The position numbers were made by a program, and so were the translations under genes. A stretch of 5,128 nucleotides of DNA from Pedosphaera sp. (GTDB lineage Bacteria > Verrucomicrobiota > Verrucomicrobiae > Limisphaerales > Pedosphaeraceae). The notes under the pieces are model-generated. The model saw only the letters and a program-made list of their open reading frames with translations. It was not told the origin of the DNA and did not search any database. Below, piece by piece: positions 1-5,128 of this stretch. The DNA lies in NCBI GenBank assembly GCA_028293265.1, contig JAQGPB010000154.1, positions 1-5,128 on the forward strand, given 5' to 3'. Each line of letters begins with the position of its first letter. Within the stretch, counting starts at the first letter, position 1.

Positions 1-1
1 C

Positions 2-340
2 AGGGCCTCGTTTCTTTCCCTGCTGAGCGGCGGCTTGGTGGGAGCGGTGCTGTTTTATCTGATCACCAATACATTTTCCTGGTTCTTCAATCCATTTCAC
101 AATCCCGAGTACACCAAGACGCTTGCCGGCTGGCTCATCGCCCTCACCAAGGGCACCGCCGGCTGGCCTTCCACCTGGGAATTCTTCCGCAATAACCTGC
201 TTAGCGGCGGACTTTTCACCGCGCTGTTCGCCGGCGCGATGAAGCTCATGACCGCCGCCGAACCCGCCGAAGAAAAAGAACCCGCCGAAGAGCAACCCGA
301 AGAACAACCTCAGAAGCAGCCCGAGGAGGCCAAGGCGTAA
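2..340 (+). CDS. DUF6580-like integral membrane protein, C-terminal part (5' end outside window)
   Basis: The frame is open from the window edge to the TAA at 338-340 and gives 112 residues; the true start lies upstream. Fragment residues 4-23 are hydrophobic (a membrane segment). They lead into ITNTFSWFFNP, then a TKTLAGWLIALT stretch, then a W-x-FFRNNLLSGGLFTALFAG segment (about 60-79) that looks like the last membrane helix. This order (xTN.xxWF, YxKTLAGW, FFRNxLLxxLxFTAL) is what I recall for the uncharacterised DUF6580 membrane proteins of Verrucomicrobiota and other bacteria; their function is unknown and none is claimed here. Unusual is the tail, residues 85-112: ten Glu, five Pro and four Gln in imperfect AEE/PEEQP repeats, probably a disordered cytoplasmic extension. 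The next gene starts 89 bp downstream across a repeat. The family call is from memory of the pattern, not a search. Confidence 0.7.
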   Translation, partial: RASFLSLLSGGLVGAVLFYLITNTFSWFFNPFHNPEYTKTLAGWLIALTKGTAGWPSTWEFFRNNLLSGGLFTALFAGAMKLMTAAEPAEEKEPAEEQPEEQPQKQPEEAKA

Positions 341-342
341 CC

Positions 343-423
343 GTCAGTTGTCAGTGGTCAGTTGTGAAGAGCTTTCGTTACCGGATGAGCATCTACGTTT
401 AATTTGTAACTGACAACTGACAA
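343..423. repeat. Heptanucleotide repeats forming a 13-bp perfect inverted repeat
   Basis: Three tandem heptamers on the left (TCAGTTG, TCAGTGG, TCAGTTG at 344-364) face two complementary heptamers on the right (CTGACAA twice, 410-423). The arms GTCAGTTGTCAGT (343-355) and ACTGACAACTGAC (409-421) are exact reverse complements around a 53-base centre. The element fills almost the whole gap between the DUF6580-like gene and the phosphoesterase and ends 6 bases before the latter's ATG. Its form resembles the dispersed short tandem heptamer repeats known from cyanobacteria and other large genomes. It lacks a T-run, so it is not a classic intrinsic terminator. Whether it is dispersed in this genome cannot be seen from one copy. 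Confidence 0.75.
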
Positions 424-429
424 ACCGTA

Positions 430-891
430 ATGAAAATCGGCGTCATTTCCGACACGCACAATTATCTCGATCCGCAAATCCCCGCGCTTTTCGACGGCGT
501 CGAACACATCCTCCACGCGGGCGACATCGGCCTGCCGATGGTCATTCTGGAGTTGGAAGCCATCGCACCCGTCACCGTGGTGCTGGGCAACAACGACGCC
601 GGCTTGAGCTACCAAGAAACTGAAGTCATCCAACTCGCCGGGCGCAAGTTTCTCGTCCACCACATCATTGACGTTCACCGCCCGTCCGATGTCGCCCGTC
701 GCCGTATCAATCGCGAGAGCCCGGACGTGGTCGTCTTCGGTCATTCACACAATCCATTCAACGAAATCATCGGCGGCACGCTTTATTTCAATCCCGGTTA
801 CGCCGGCAAACCCCGCTTCAACCAGCCCCGTTCCGTCGCCATCCTCCACTGCGATCCCCATTCCATCCGCGCCGAATTTCATCCCCTTTGA
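430..891 (+). CDS. YfcE/MJ0936-family metallophosphoesterase (putative phosphodiesterase)
   Basis: This is a 153-residue protein of the small calcineurin-like phosphoesterase family, which hydrolyses phosphodiester bonds with two bound divalent metals; the natural substrate of most members is unknown. The metal-binding motifs appear in the expected order: D8-x-H10 (SDTH), GD at 31-32 (HAGDIG), GNND at 53-56, a His at 77/78 (LVHH, where relatives usually have xTHG), and GHSH at 104-107 followed by NPG at 121-123. Full length for the family, with no signal peptide or membrane segment, so cytoplasmic. The ATG at 430 precedes the conserved beta strand MKIGVISDTH directly, which fixes the start. 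No Shine-Dalgarno sequence is visible before it; that space is taken by the heptamer repeat. Small departures from the family are HH instead of HG at 77-78 and NPGYAG where NPGS is typical. Confidence 0.93.
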   Translation: MKIGVISDTHNYLDPQIPALFDGVEHILHAGDIGLPMVILELEAIAPVTVVLGNNDAGLSYQETEVIQLAGRKFLVHHIIDVHRPSDVARRRINRESPDVVVFGHSHNPFNEIIGGTLYFNPGYAGKPRFNQPRSVAILHCDPHSIRAEFHPL

Positions 892-942
892 CAAGCGGGA
901 TTCCCTTCTCTCCGCGCGATGACTCCACTTGGACGCTTGGTG

Positions 943-1063
943 CTTCCTTTGGTCGCTTGGGTATTTCACCGCATCACTTTCCGCTTGCCATCCCCAACAG
1001 AATCATTAACCTGCCTGCAACAGCTCATAAGTCCGTATGATTAACCAAGGAGCCAAGGAAGGA
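943..1063 (+). promoter_or_regulatory. Possible leader stem masking the gspF ribosome binding site
   Basis: The stretch 943-960 (CTTCCTTTGGTCGCTTGG) can pair with 1045-1061 (CCAAGGAGCCAAGGAAG). Seven continuous pairs (943-949 with 1055-1061) are followed, after a bulged U950, by GG/CC, then a short mismatched or bulged stretch, then five pairs (956-960 with 1045-1049). The right arm contains the purine-rich Shine-Dalgarno AAGGAAGGA (1055-1063), which ends 10 bases before the ATG at 1074. The loop is long (84 bases). The pairing is read directly; a regulatory role is inference, and chance complementarity with a purine-rich SD is a real alternative. The rest of the 892-1073 spacer holds nothing else I can support. 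Confidence 0.35.
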
Positions 1064-1073
1064 ACAAAAAATC

Positions 1074-2375
1074 ATGACCAACTATTCGTATTCTGCCGTT
1101 GACGCCCACGGCAAGGAGACCCGCGGCACCGTCCAGGTCGCCGACCAATCGGAAGCCCTCAAACGCATCAAGGAAATGGGTTTTTACCCCATCAAAGTCG
1201 CCGAACTCCCGCGCGCCTCGCTCAGCCCCGCCGCCCGCGCCCAACGTCACGGCAGCCGCCTCGGCCTGACCTCGCGCGCCGCCGGGCTTTCCCGGCCGTC
1301 CCGCCGCGTCCGGCGTCCCCGCGCGCGCACCATCACCCTGTTCACCCGCCAGCTCTCCACCTTGCTCGAAGCCGGCATGCCGCTCTTGCGCAGCCTGCGG
1401 CTCCTGCACGAACAGGAGCCGAATCGCGATTTCAAGCAACTCATCGCCAGCCTCTCGCTCGCCATCGAGGGCGGCAGCAGCTTTAGCGAAGCCCTCGCGC
1501 AATATCCCAAAATTTTCGACCGCCTCTACCTCAACATGATCAAGGCCGGCGAAGTCGCCGGTGCGCTCGAAGCCTCGCTCAAGCGCCTCGCCGATTTCAT
1601 GGAAAAAGCCGCCCGCATCAAAGGCAAGGTCAAGGCGGCGATGTTTTATCCCGCCGCCGTCATCACCGTTGCCACCGGCGTCATGGCATTGATGCTTCTG
1701 GTCATCGTGCCGCGCTTCAAGGAAGTCTTTGCCGGTCTGGGCAATGGCCGTCCCCTGCCCGCCTTCACCCGCTTCGTCCTCGGCATCAGCGAAGTCATCC
1801 AACACAATTTTCTCCTCGCCGCGGTCGTGCTCGCCGCGCTTTACGGGCTCTTCCTCCTCGCCATCCAAACCAAAACCGGACGCCGCCTCTTCGACCATTT
1901 CAAACTGCGCATGCCGGTGTTGGGACCCGTTTTTCGCAAACTGGCCATCGCCCGCTTCACCCGCACGCTCGGCACCTTGAGCACCAGCGGCGTGCCCATC
2001 TTGCAGGCGCTCACCATCATCAAGGACGCCACCGGCAACGTCGTCGTCGGCCACTTCGTAGGCCGCGTGCATGACAACGTCAAGCAGGGCGAAAGCATCG
2101 TCGGCCCCTTGCGCGAATCAAATATTTTCCCCGCGATGGTCGTCGGCATGGTGGATGTCGGCGAACAAACGGGCGCGCTCCCAGAAATGCTCAACAAGAT
2201 CGCCGACACCTACGACGAAGAAGTGGACAATTCCGTCACCGCCATGACCTCGTTGCTCGAACCCATCATGATTGTATTCCTCGGCGTGGTCGTCGGCAGC
2301 ATTGTCATCGCGATGTTCTTGCCCATCATCCAATTTGGAACCGATCCCAGTGATTTCTCGCATCCAGGGGAATGA
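1074..2375 (+). CDS. Type II secretion / type IV pilus inner-membrane platform protein (GspF/PilC family)
   Basis: This 433-residue polytopic protein belongs to the family that forms the inner-membrane platform linking the assembly ATPase to the growing pseudopilus or pilus. The N-terminus (YSYSAVDAHGKETRGTV, then a GFYPIKV strand near 36-42) is the usual cytoplasmic lead-in. Two homologous GspF domains follow, roughly 88-211 and 290-412, each with the hallmark GE motif (KAGEVAGALE near 157-166; DVGEQTGALPEML near 361-373). Membrane segments lie near 191-213, 246-264 and 396-418; the last follows the family signature EPIM (396-399). The ATG at 1074 has a good Shine-Dalgarno, AAGGAAGGA at 1055-1063. 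Residues 47-85 form a linker with 12 Arg, no Lys and no acidic residue, longer and more basic than usual. No gspE, gspG or secretin gene is in the window, so T2SS versus pilus cannot be decided. Confidence 0.95.
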   Translation: MTNYSYSAVDAHGKETRGTVQVADQSEALKRIKEMGFYPIKVAELPRASLSPAARAQRHGSRLGLTSRAAGLSRPSRRVRRPRARTITLFTRQLSTLLEAGMPLLRSLRLLHEQEPNRDFKQLIASLSLAIEGGSSFSEALAQYPKIFDRLYLNMIKAGEVAGALEASLKRLADFMEKAARIKGKVKAAMFYPAAVITVATGVMALMLLVIVPRFKEVFAGLGNGRPLPAFTRFVLGISEVIQHNFLLAAVVLAALYGLFLLAIQTKTGRRLFDHFKLRMPVLGPVFRKLAIARFTRTLGTLSTSGVPILQALTIIKDATGNVVVGHFVGRVHDNVKQGESIVGPLRESNIFPAMVVGMVDVGEQTGALPEMLNKIADTYDEEVDNSVTAMTSLLEPIMIVFLGVVVGSIVIAMFLPIIQFGTDPSDFSHPGE

Positions 2376-2413
2376 GATGTGGATAAATCTCAACACCAAT
2401 CTCAATCATCCCC
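2367..2413. terminator. Candidate hairpin at the convergent gene junction
   Basis: GGGGA (2367-2371) plus TGAGAT (2373-2378) can pair with ATCTCA (2399-2404) plus TCCCC (2409-2413). A shorter alternative uses the same left arm with a second ATCTCA at 2387-2392. The element overlaps the stop codons of both convergent genes, which end only 26 bp apart, a position where a two-way terminator would be expected. Neither strand has a convincing U-tract, so an intrinsic terminator is not established. A further 7-bp dyad (TTCTCTC 2422-2428, GAGAGAA 2441-2447) lies just inside the end of the permease gene. Confidence 0.3.
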
Positions 2414-4138
2414 AAAACGGATTCTCTCCTCAAGGGGCCTGAGAGAAGCCAAAGTGGGGATGCGCTCACGGACGTTCCATTTCTTGAAACGCGGATCATT
2501 CGCCTCGGGCACCGGTTCACGCGCGATCAACCGCATCTCGCTGATCAAGCGCGCCTTCATTTCCGGCGGCGATTGCCAGCGCGCCGCCGCCACAATGAAC
2601 AAAACAACGCCCAGAAAGCAGACAAAGACCATCTCCCCCAGCGAGCCGCTTGGAAATGTGGACGCGTGCCCCAGGCTGCCCCAAAAGTACCGAGCATTGT
2701 ACAGCCAATAAATCCACCACCAATTGTTCCACCACCCGCCCTTCTGCCGAAATTTGAATACCGCGAACGCCGGCCGGCCGGTGTTGAGCGCAATCCACAT
2801 CGCCATGGCTGCGCTGCCCTTCTTTTGAACCAGGCACCAGCCGAAGAAAAAACACCAGAACACCGCGTAGGAAACCAATGCCGGCGCGATCCACTTTCGC
2901 GTCAACCAGCCTCCCGCCATCATCAGCGCGCACAGCCCGAACAGCGTCCAGCGAACTGGCTGGAACTGGGCACGCAACGCTGCCAATTGGCCATCCACAA
3001 TCTCCGCGGGACTCAATGGCGTGGTCAGCAATAATTCCAAGACACCGTCCCGGCGGTCAATTCCGATCCGCCGCGCCGCCGCATAATTCATGATCGTGTC
3101 AACACCCGCCAACAGCAAGAACGCCGTGATGAAAAAACGCATCGGCGATGGCCATGCTGCCGGCCAAGCCCACCAACTCAGCAGCCAAGCCACACAGACG
3201 ACTCCAATCAAACTCCAGGCCAGAAACACGGGCCGACGATCCTGTTGTGCCAGCCATTGAAACGGATTCTCAGGCAACAACCGGCTGCGGAGCGATTCGC
3301 GCCAATCCGCCGAACCATGAACCCACGCTTGCCAGACGCTCAGCCAGCCGGAAGACTTTTCTCCCACAACCCGCTGTCGCCAGGTCCGGTTCAAAATCAT
3401 GGCCGCCACCCACAAAATGATGAACGTCAAAACCAGCGTTGCACCCGCCGTCATCCAAAACATCTCTGGCTTGTTTCCGGAAAAGTCCGTCCACACCAGG
3501 TACGGTCCGAATGCGGGACTCAAGCAAAGCCATTTCATCGGGAACGGAGCCGCGCCAGTGACAGTCTGTCCCAAATAATACGGCAGCGTCACCGCCAGAC
3601 AGGCAACCGCGCCCAATATCACCGCGCCGGCAAATGCAGCCCCGTCATCCCGGCACAGCACCGAAGCCAGCACACCAATGGCAACCGTAAAAAGAAGGAG
3701 AACCGGAAAACAGGCAATGGTTGCCAAAAACAAATCCAGGGAGACACCCCCGTTCAAAAAAGGGACCGCGAGCAATGGCGCCAGCGCGAGCAAATCGCTG
3801 GAGGCAATCAAAATGCCCCCGAACAGCTTGCCCAAAAACAATTCAGCCGAACCCATGCCGGTGAGATAAAGCAGCTCCAGTGTTTGGTTCTGCCTCTCCT
3901 CGCAAAACAACCCCACGCTGATCCGCGCTGCGGGGACGATGGCGAGGTAAAGGCCAAGATAGAAATAGATTTCATGCAGCCCTTTGCCGGAAAAACCTGC
4001 GCCAAACACCCAGTTGAAGAGCAGGAACAAAAAGGCGACCGCCGCGCCGCACACCGCAACCCAGAGACGCGACTTCAACGCACCATGCTTGCGCAACGCA
4101 ACTCGCAACTCACGCTCGATGACAGGCGGGGTCCACAT
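2402..4138 (-). CDS. ABC-2 type transporter permease with two homologous halves
   Basis: This 578-residue protein has about twelve hydrophobic segments, in line with the membrane subunit of an ABC-2 type exporter; the substrate is unknown. Each half opens with a short amphipathic lead-in (NPV/NPF-like: PPVIERELR near 4-12; NPFQWLAQQDR at 291-301), then a first helix, then an ABC-2 coupling motif: ERQNQTLELLYLTGMGSAEL at 81-100 and DRRDGVLELLLTTPLSPAEI at 361-380. The two motifs align without gaps at an offset of exactly 280 residues. Membrane segments lie near 24-46, 58-77, 105-127, 135-161, 166-190, 228-249, 304-324, 333-350, 397-436 and 503-519. Residues 467-486 hold seven Trp. The C-terminus from about 520 is hydrophilic. 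The ATG at 4138 has an AGGAG 11 bases upstream (4150-4154), and an in-frame TGA further upstream limits extension. No ATP-binding subunit is adjacent on either side. Confidence 0.85.
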   Translation of the reverse strand: MWTPPVIERELRVALRKHGALKSRLWVAVCGAAVAFLFLLFNWVFGAGFSGKGLHEIYFYLGLYLAIVPAARISVGLFCEERQNQTLELLYLTGMGSAELFLGKLFGGILIASSDLLALAPLLAVPFLNGGVSLDLFLATIACFPVLLLFTVAIGVLASVLCRDDGAAFAGAVILGAVACLAVTLPYYLGQTVTGAAPFPMKWLCLSPAFGPYLVWTDFSGNKPEMFWMTAGATLVLTFIILWVAAMILNRTWRQRVVGEKSSGWLSVWQAWVHGSADWRESLRSRLLPENPFQWLAQQDRRPVFLAWSLIGVVCVAWLLSWWAWPAAWPSPMRFFITAFLLLAGVDTIMNYAAARRIGIDRRDGVLELLLTTPLSPAEIVDGQLAALRAQFQPVRWTLFGLCALMMAGGWLTRKWIAPALVSYAVFWCFFFGWCLVQKKGSAAMAMWIALNTGRPAFAVFKFRQKGGWWNNWWWIYWLYNARYFWGSLGHASTFPSGSLGEMVFVCFLGVVLFIVAAARWQSPPEMKARLISEMRLIAREPVPEANDPRFKKWNVRERIPTLASLRPLEERIRFGDD

Positions 4139-4231
4139 GCTGAACAGCGCTCCTATCCGCCGCTGCTTTCAATAAAACCCGCAGGCAAATTCACACCGGC
4201 GACTTTACCCATAAACCCGCTCTCGTCGAAT

Positions 4232-4266
4232 CAATTGTTTTCAATTGCATTCATCTGCGCATGAAT
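4232..4266. repeat. Two adjacent AT-rich dyads in the divergent intergenic region
   Basis: CAATTG-TTTT-CAATTG (4232-4247) forms a perfect 6-bp stem with a TTTT loop; the two palindromes also form a direct repeat TCAATTG with a 10-bp period. One base later, ATTCAT-CTGCGC-ATGAAT (4249-4266) is a second perfect 6-bp dyad. They sit about 94 bp upstream of the permease start and 107 bp upstream of the secreted-protein start, where operators or promoter elements would lie. No convincing -35/-10 pair was found on either strand. Function is inferred from position only. Confidence 0.3.
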
Positions 4267-4372
4267 TTCCGACCAGCCAATTTCACCTTTCTTTGCCGCT
4301 CCAAAAAACCTTGCCTGCAAACCGCGCCCGCCCCATTCTTTGGCCGCTTTAAAACCAATGTGCAATTCAGTT

Positions 4373-4786
4373 ATGTTTCGACCCCTGCAAACCTGCCTCT
4401 TCGCCGCCACGGCTCTTGCTCTCATTATCTTGGGCCAGCGCATTGGCGCGCAACCCGGCCCTTTTCCCGAAGCCCGACCCGGCAAACTTCCGCTCTCCGC
4501 CGTCGTCACCAACGGCAATGTCACCTTCTCCTGGCCGGTCTTGCCCGGCAAATGGGAATTGTCCGAACAGCAGCCACCGCTGACCGGCGAATGGAAACCG
4601 GTGCCCGCCGAATCGTATCACACCAACGCGATAACAGTTTCAGCGACCGTCCCGCAGCCAAATCAAACCACGCTGTATCGGGTAAAACGCTCCTTTGCGT
4701 TCCGTCCCCCGAATTTCCCCGATCTTCCCCCCGTGCCGCCGCCGCCAACCAACCGGGTGCCACCGAAGCTGCCAGCGCGCCCTTGA
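4373..4786 (+). CDS. Small exported protein with a single verrucomicrobial-type beta domain and proline-rich tail
   Basis: The protein has 137 residues from the chosen ATG. Residues 1-27 look like a Sec signal peptide: a basic start (MFRP), a hydrophobic core (about 8-21, CLFAATALALIILG), then QRIGA with likely cleavage after Ala26 or Gln27. The mature part carries LSAVVTNGNVTFSWPVLP, then W-x-L, GEWKPVPAES, a TNAITVSATVPQ strand and TTLYRVKRSF. This order (NG.VT.SWP, then W.PV, then a strand, then YRVKR) recalls the short beta-sandwich module that usually ends large exported proteins of Verrucomicrobiota; here it stands alone. The last 27 residues are Pro-rich (PDLPPVPPPPTNR), probably disordered. 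Function is unknown; a periplasmic or surface location is inferred. In-frame alternatives at 4358 (ATG) and 4340 (TTG) exist. I prefer 4373 because it gives a normal signal peptide; no Shine-Dalgarno supports any of the three. It is divergent from the permease. Confidence 0.75.
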   Translation: MFRPLQTCLFAATALALIILGQRIGAQPGPFPEARPGKLPLSAVVTNGNVTFSWPVLPGKWELSEQQPPLTGEWKPVPAESYHTNAITVSATVPQPNQTTLYRVKRSFAFRPPNFPDLPPVPPPPTNRVPPKLPARP

Positions 4787-4939
4787 CTCGCCGCCGTTTT
4801 TCCGGTAGTCATCTCGTCAACAGGTCGTACCCGCAATTGTGCCGCATTGAAAATGCCCGTGACCAATTTCCCGGGCAACCAATGATGCCAATCCGGGCGC
4901 CGGACGGAAACAACCGCACGGCCAACCAAAGGAATTGAT

Positions 4940-5128
4940 ATGGACCGGTTTCGCAGGAGTTGGGAGTTGTTCAAAAGCTCGCTCGTTGTGATGACGCAGC
5001 ACAAAACTCTGCTGCTCTTCCCCATTCTAATCACCGTGCTCACCACCTTTATGGTGATTCTTTTTCTTACCCCCATTGCGTTTCGGCCGACCGGCTACGG
5101 TTACACCTCGGCCCGGCATTGGGAGGCG
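4940..5128 (+). CDS. DUF6159-like membrane protein, N-terminal part (3' end outside window)
   Basis: The frame opens at the ATG at 4940 and stays open for 63 codons to the window end. A good Shine-Dalgarno, AAAGGA (4928-4933), lies 6 bases upstream. The protein begins MDRFRRSWELFKSSLVVMTQHKTLLLFPIL and so on, with a first membrane segment near residues 23-46, then a Gly/Tyr-rich stretch (FRPTGYGYTS, 49-58) and HWEA. The pattern (x)DRFxRSWEL.K.S..V...(D/H)K.LLLFP is what I recall for DUF6159, a family of uncharacterised bacterial integral membrane proteins; no role is known. The gene starts 153 bp after the small exported protein on the same strand. That spacer holds only a weak 5-bp hairpin (GCATT-GAA-AATGC, 4844-4856) and no clear promoter. 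Confidence 0.7.
   Translation, partial: MDRFRRSWELFKSSLVVMTQHKTLLLFPILITVLTTFMVILFLTPIAFRPTGYGYTSARHWEA

Noticed and set aside
358..744. 128-codon minus-strand frame opposite the phosphoesterase
   Set aside because: It is antisense to an intact metallophosphoesterase gene and runs through the heptamer inverted repeat, with no family signature.
1041..2072. 343-codon open frame on the minus strand opposite gspF
   Set aside because: It lies exactly antisense to a clear GspF/PilC gene, and its product is Gly/Glu/Asp/Ala-rich low complexity with no family pattern. This is typical of the shadow of a GC-rich gene.
3245..4264. 339-codon open frame on the plus strand opposite the permease
   Set aside because: Its product is rich in Gln, Arg, His and Pro with no recognisable domain. 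The minus strand encodes a coherent membrane protein with ABC-2 motifs and a good SD.
4314..4393. Ten-base direct repeat CCTGCAAACC at 4314-4323 and 4384-4393
   Set aside because: It is short, one copy lies inside coding sequence, and no target-site or element structure accompanies it, so chance is sufficient.
4261..4938. 225-codon plus-strand frame overlapping the small secreted protein and ending just before the DUF6159-like gene
   Set aside because: Its product is an Arg/Ser/Pro-rich string without domains. The alternative frame from 4373 gives a signal peptide and a recognisable module.
1..5128. Search for CRISPR, tRNA, transposase, toxin-antitoxin or defence-system genes
   Set aside because: No spaced direct repeats, cloverleaf sequences, transposase motifs or small paired genes were seen. 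The genes present are ordinary housekeeping or envelope functions.

Overview
This 5.1 kb window is GC-rich bacterial chromosome. It most resembles a Verrucomicrobiota member, possibly of the Pedosphaera/Limisphaerales type. That placement is inferred from three things: a DUF6580-like membrane protein, a DUF6159-like membrane protein, and a small secreted protein built on the 'NGxVTxSWP...W.PV...YRV(K/R)R' pattern common in exported verrucomicrobial proteins. No rRNA, tRNA, CRISPR array, transposase or phage gene is visible.

Layout, left to right. (1) 2-340 (+): the 3' end of a DUF6580-like membrane protein with a Glu/Pro/Gln-rich tail. (2) 341-429: a short intergenic spacer carrying heptanucleotide repeats arranged as a perfect 13-bp inverted repeat. 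(3) 430-891 (+): a YfcE/MJ0936-type metallophosphoesterase with its metal-binding motifs intact. (4) 892-1073: a leader whose 5' part is complementary to the Shine-Dalgarno region of the next gene. (5) 1074-2375 (+): a GspF/PilC inner-membrane protein of a type II secretion or type IV pilus system, with an unusually Arg-rich linker. (6) 2376-2401: a tight convergent junction with terminator-like dyads. (7) 2402-4138 (-): a large ABC-2 type permease made of two homologous halves, with no ATPase gene next to it. (8) 4139-4372: a divergent intergenic region with two adjacent AT-rich dyads. (9) 4373-4786 (+): a small exported single-domain protein with a proline-rich tail. (10) 4787-4939: a spacer with no convincing feature. 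(11) 4940-5128 (+): the start of a DUF6159-like membrane protein that runs off the window.

Nothing ties these genes into one pathway. The two left-hand plus-strand genes and gspF could be read in the same direction, but spacers of 89 and 182 bp separate them. The permease appears to be transcribed alone. The common theme is membrane and envelope functions: four of the six genes encode membrane proteins and a fifth is exported. I see no clear new defence or mobile system. The best leads are non-coding (the heptamer inverted repeat and the possible SD-masking stem before gspF) and the internal duplication of the orphan permease.
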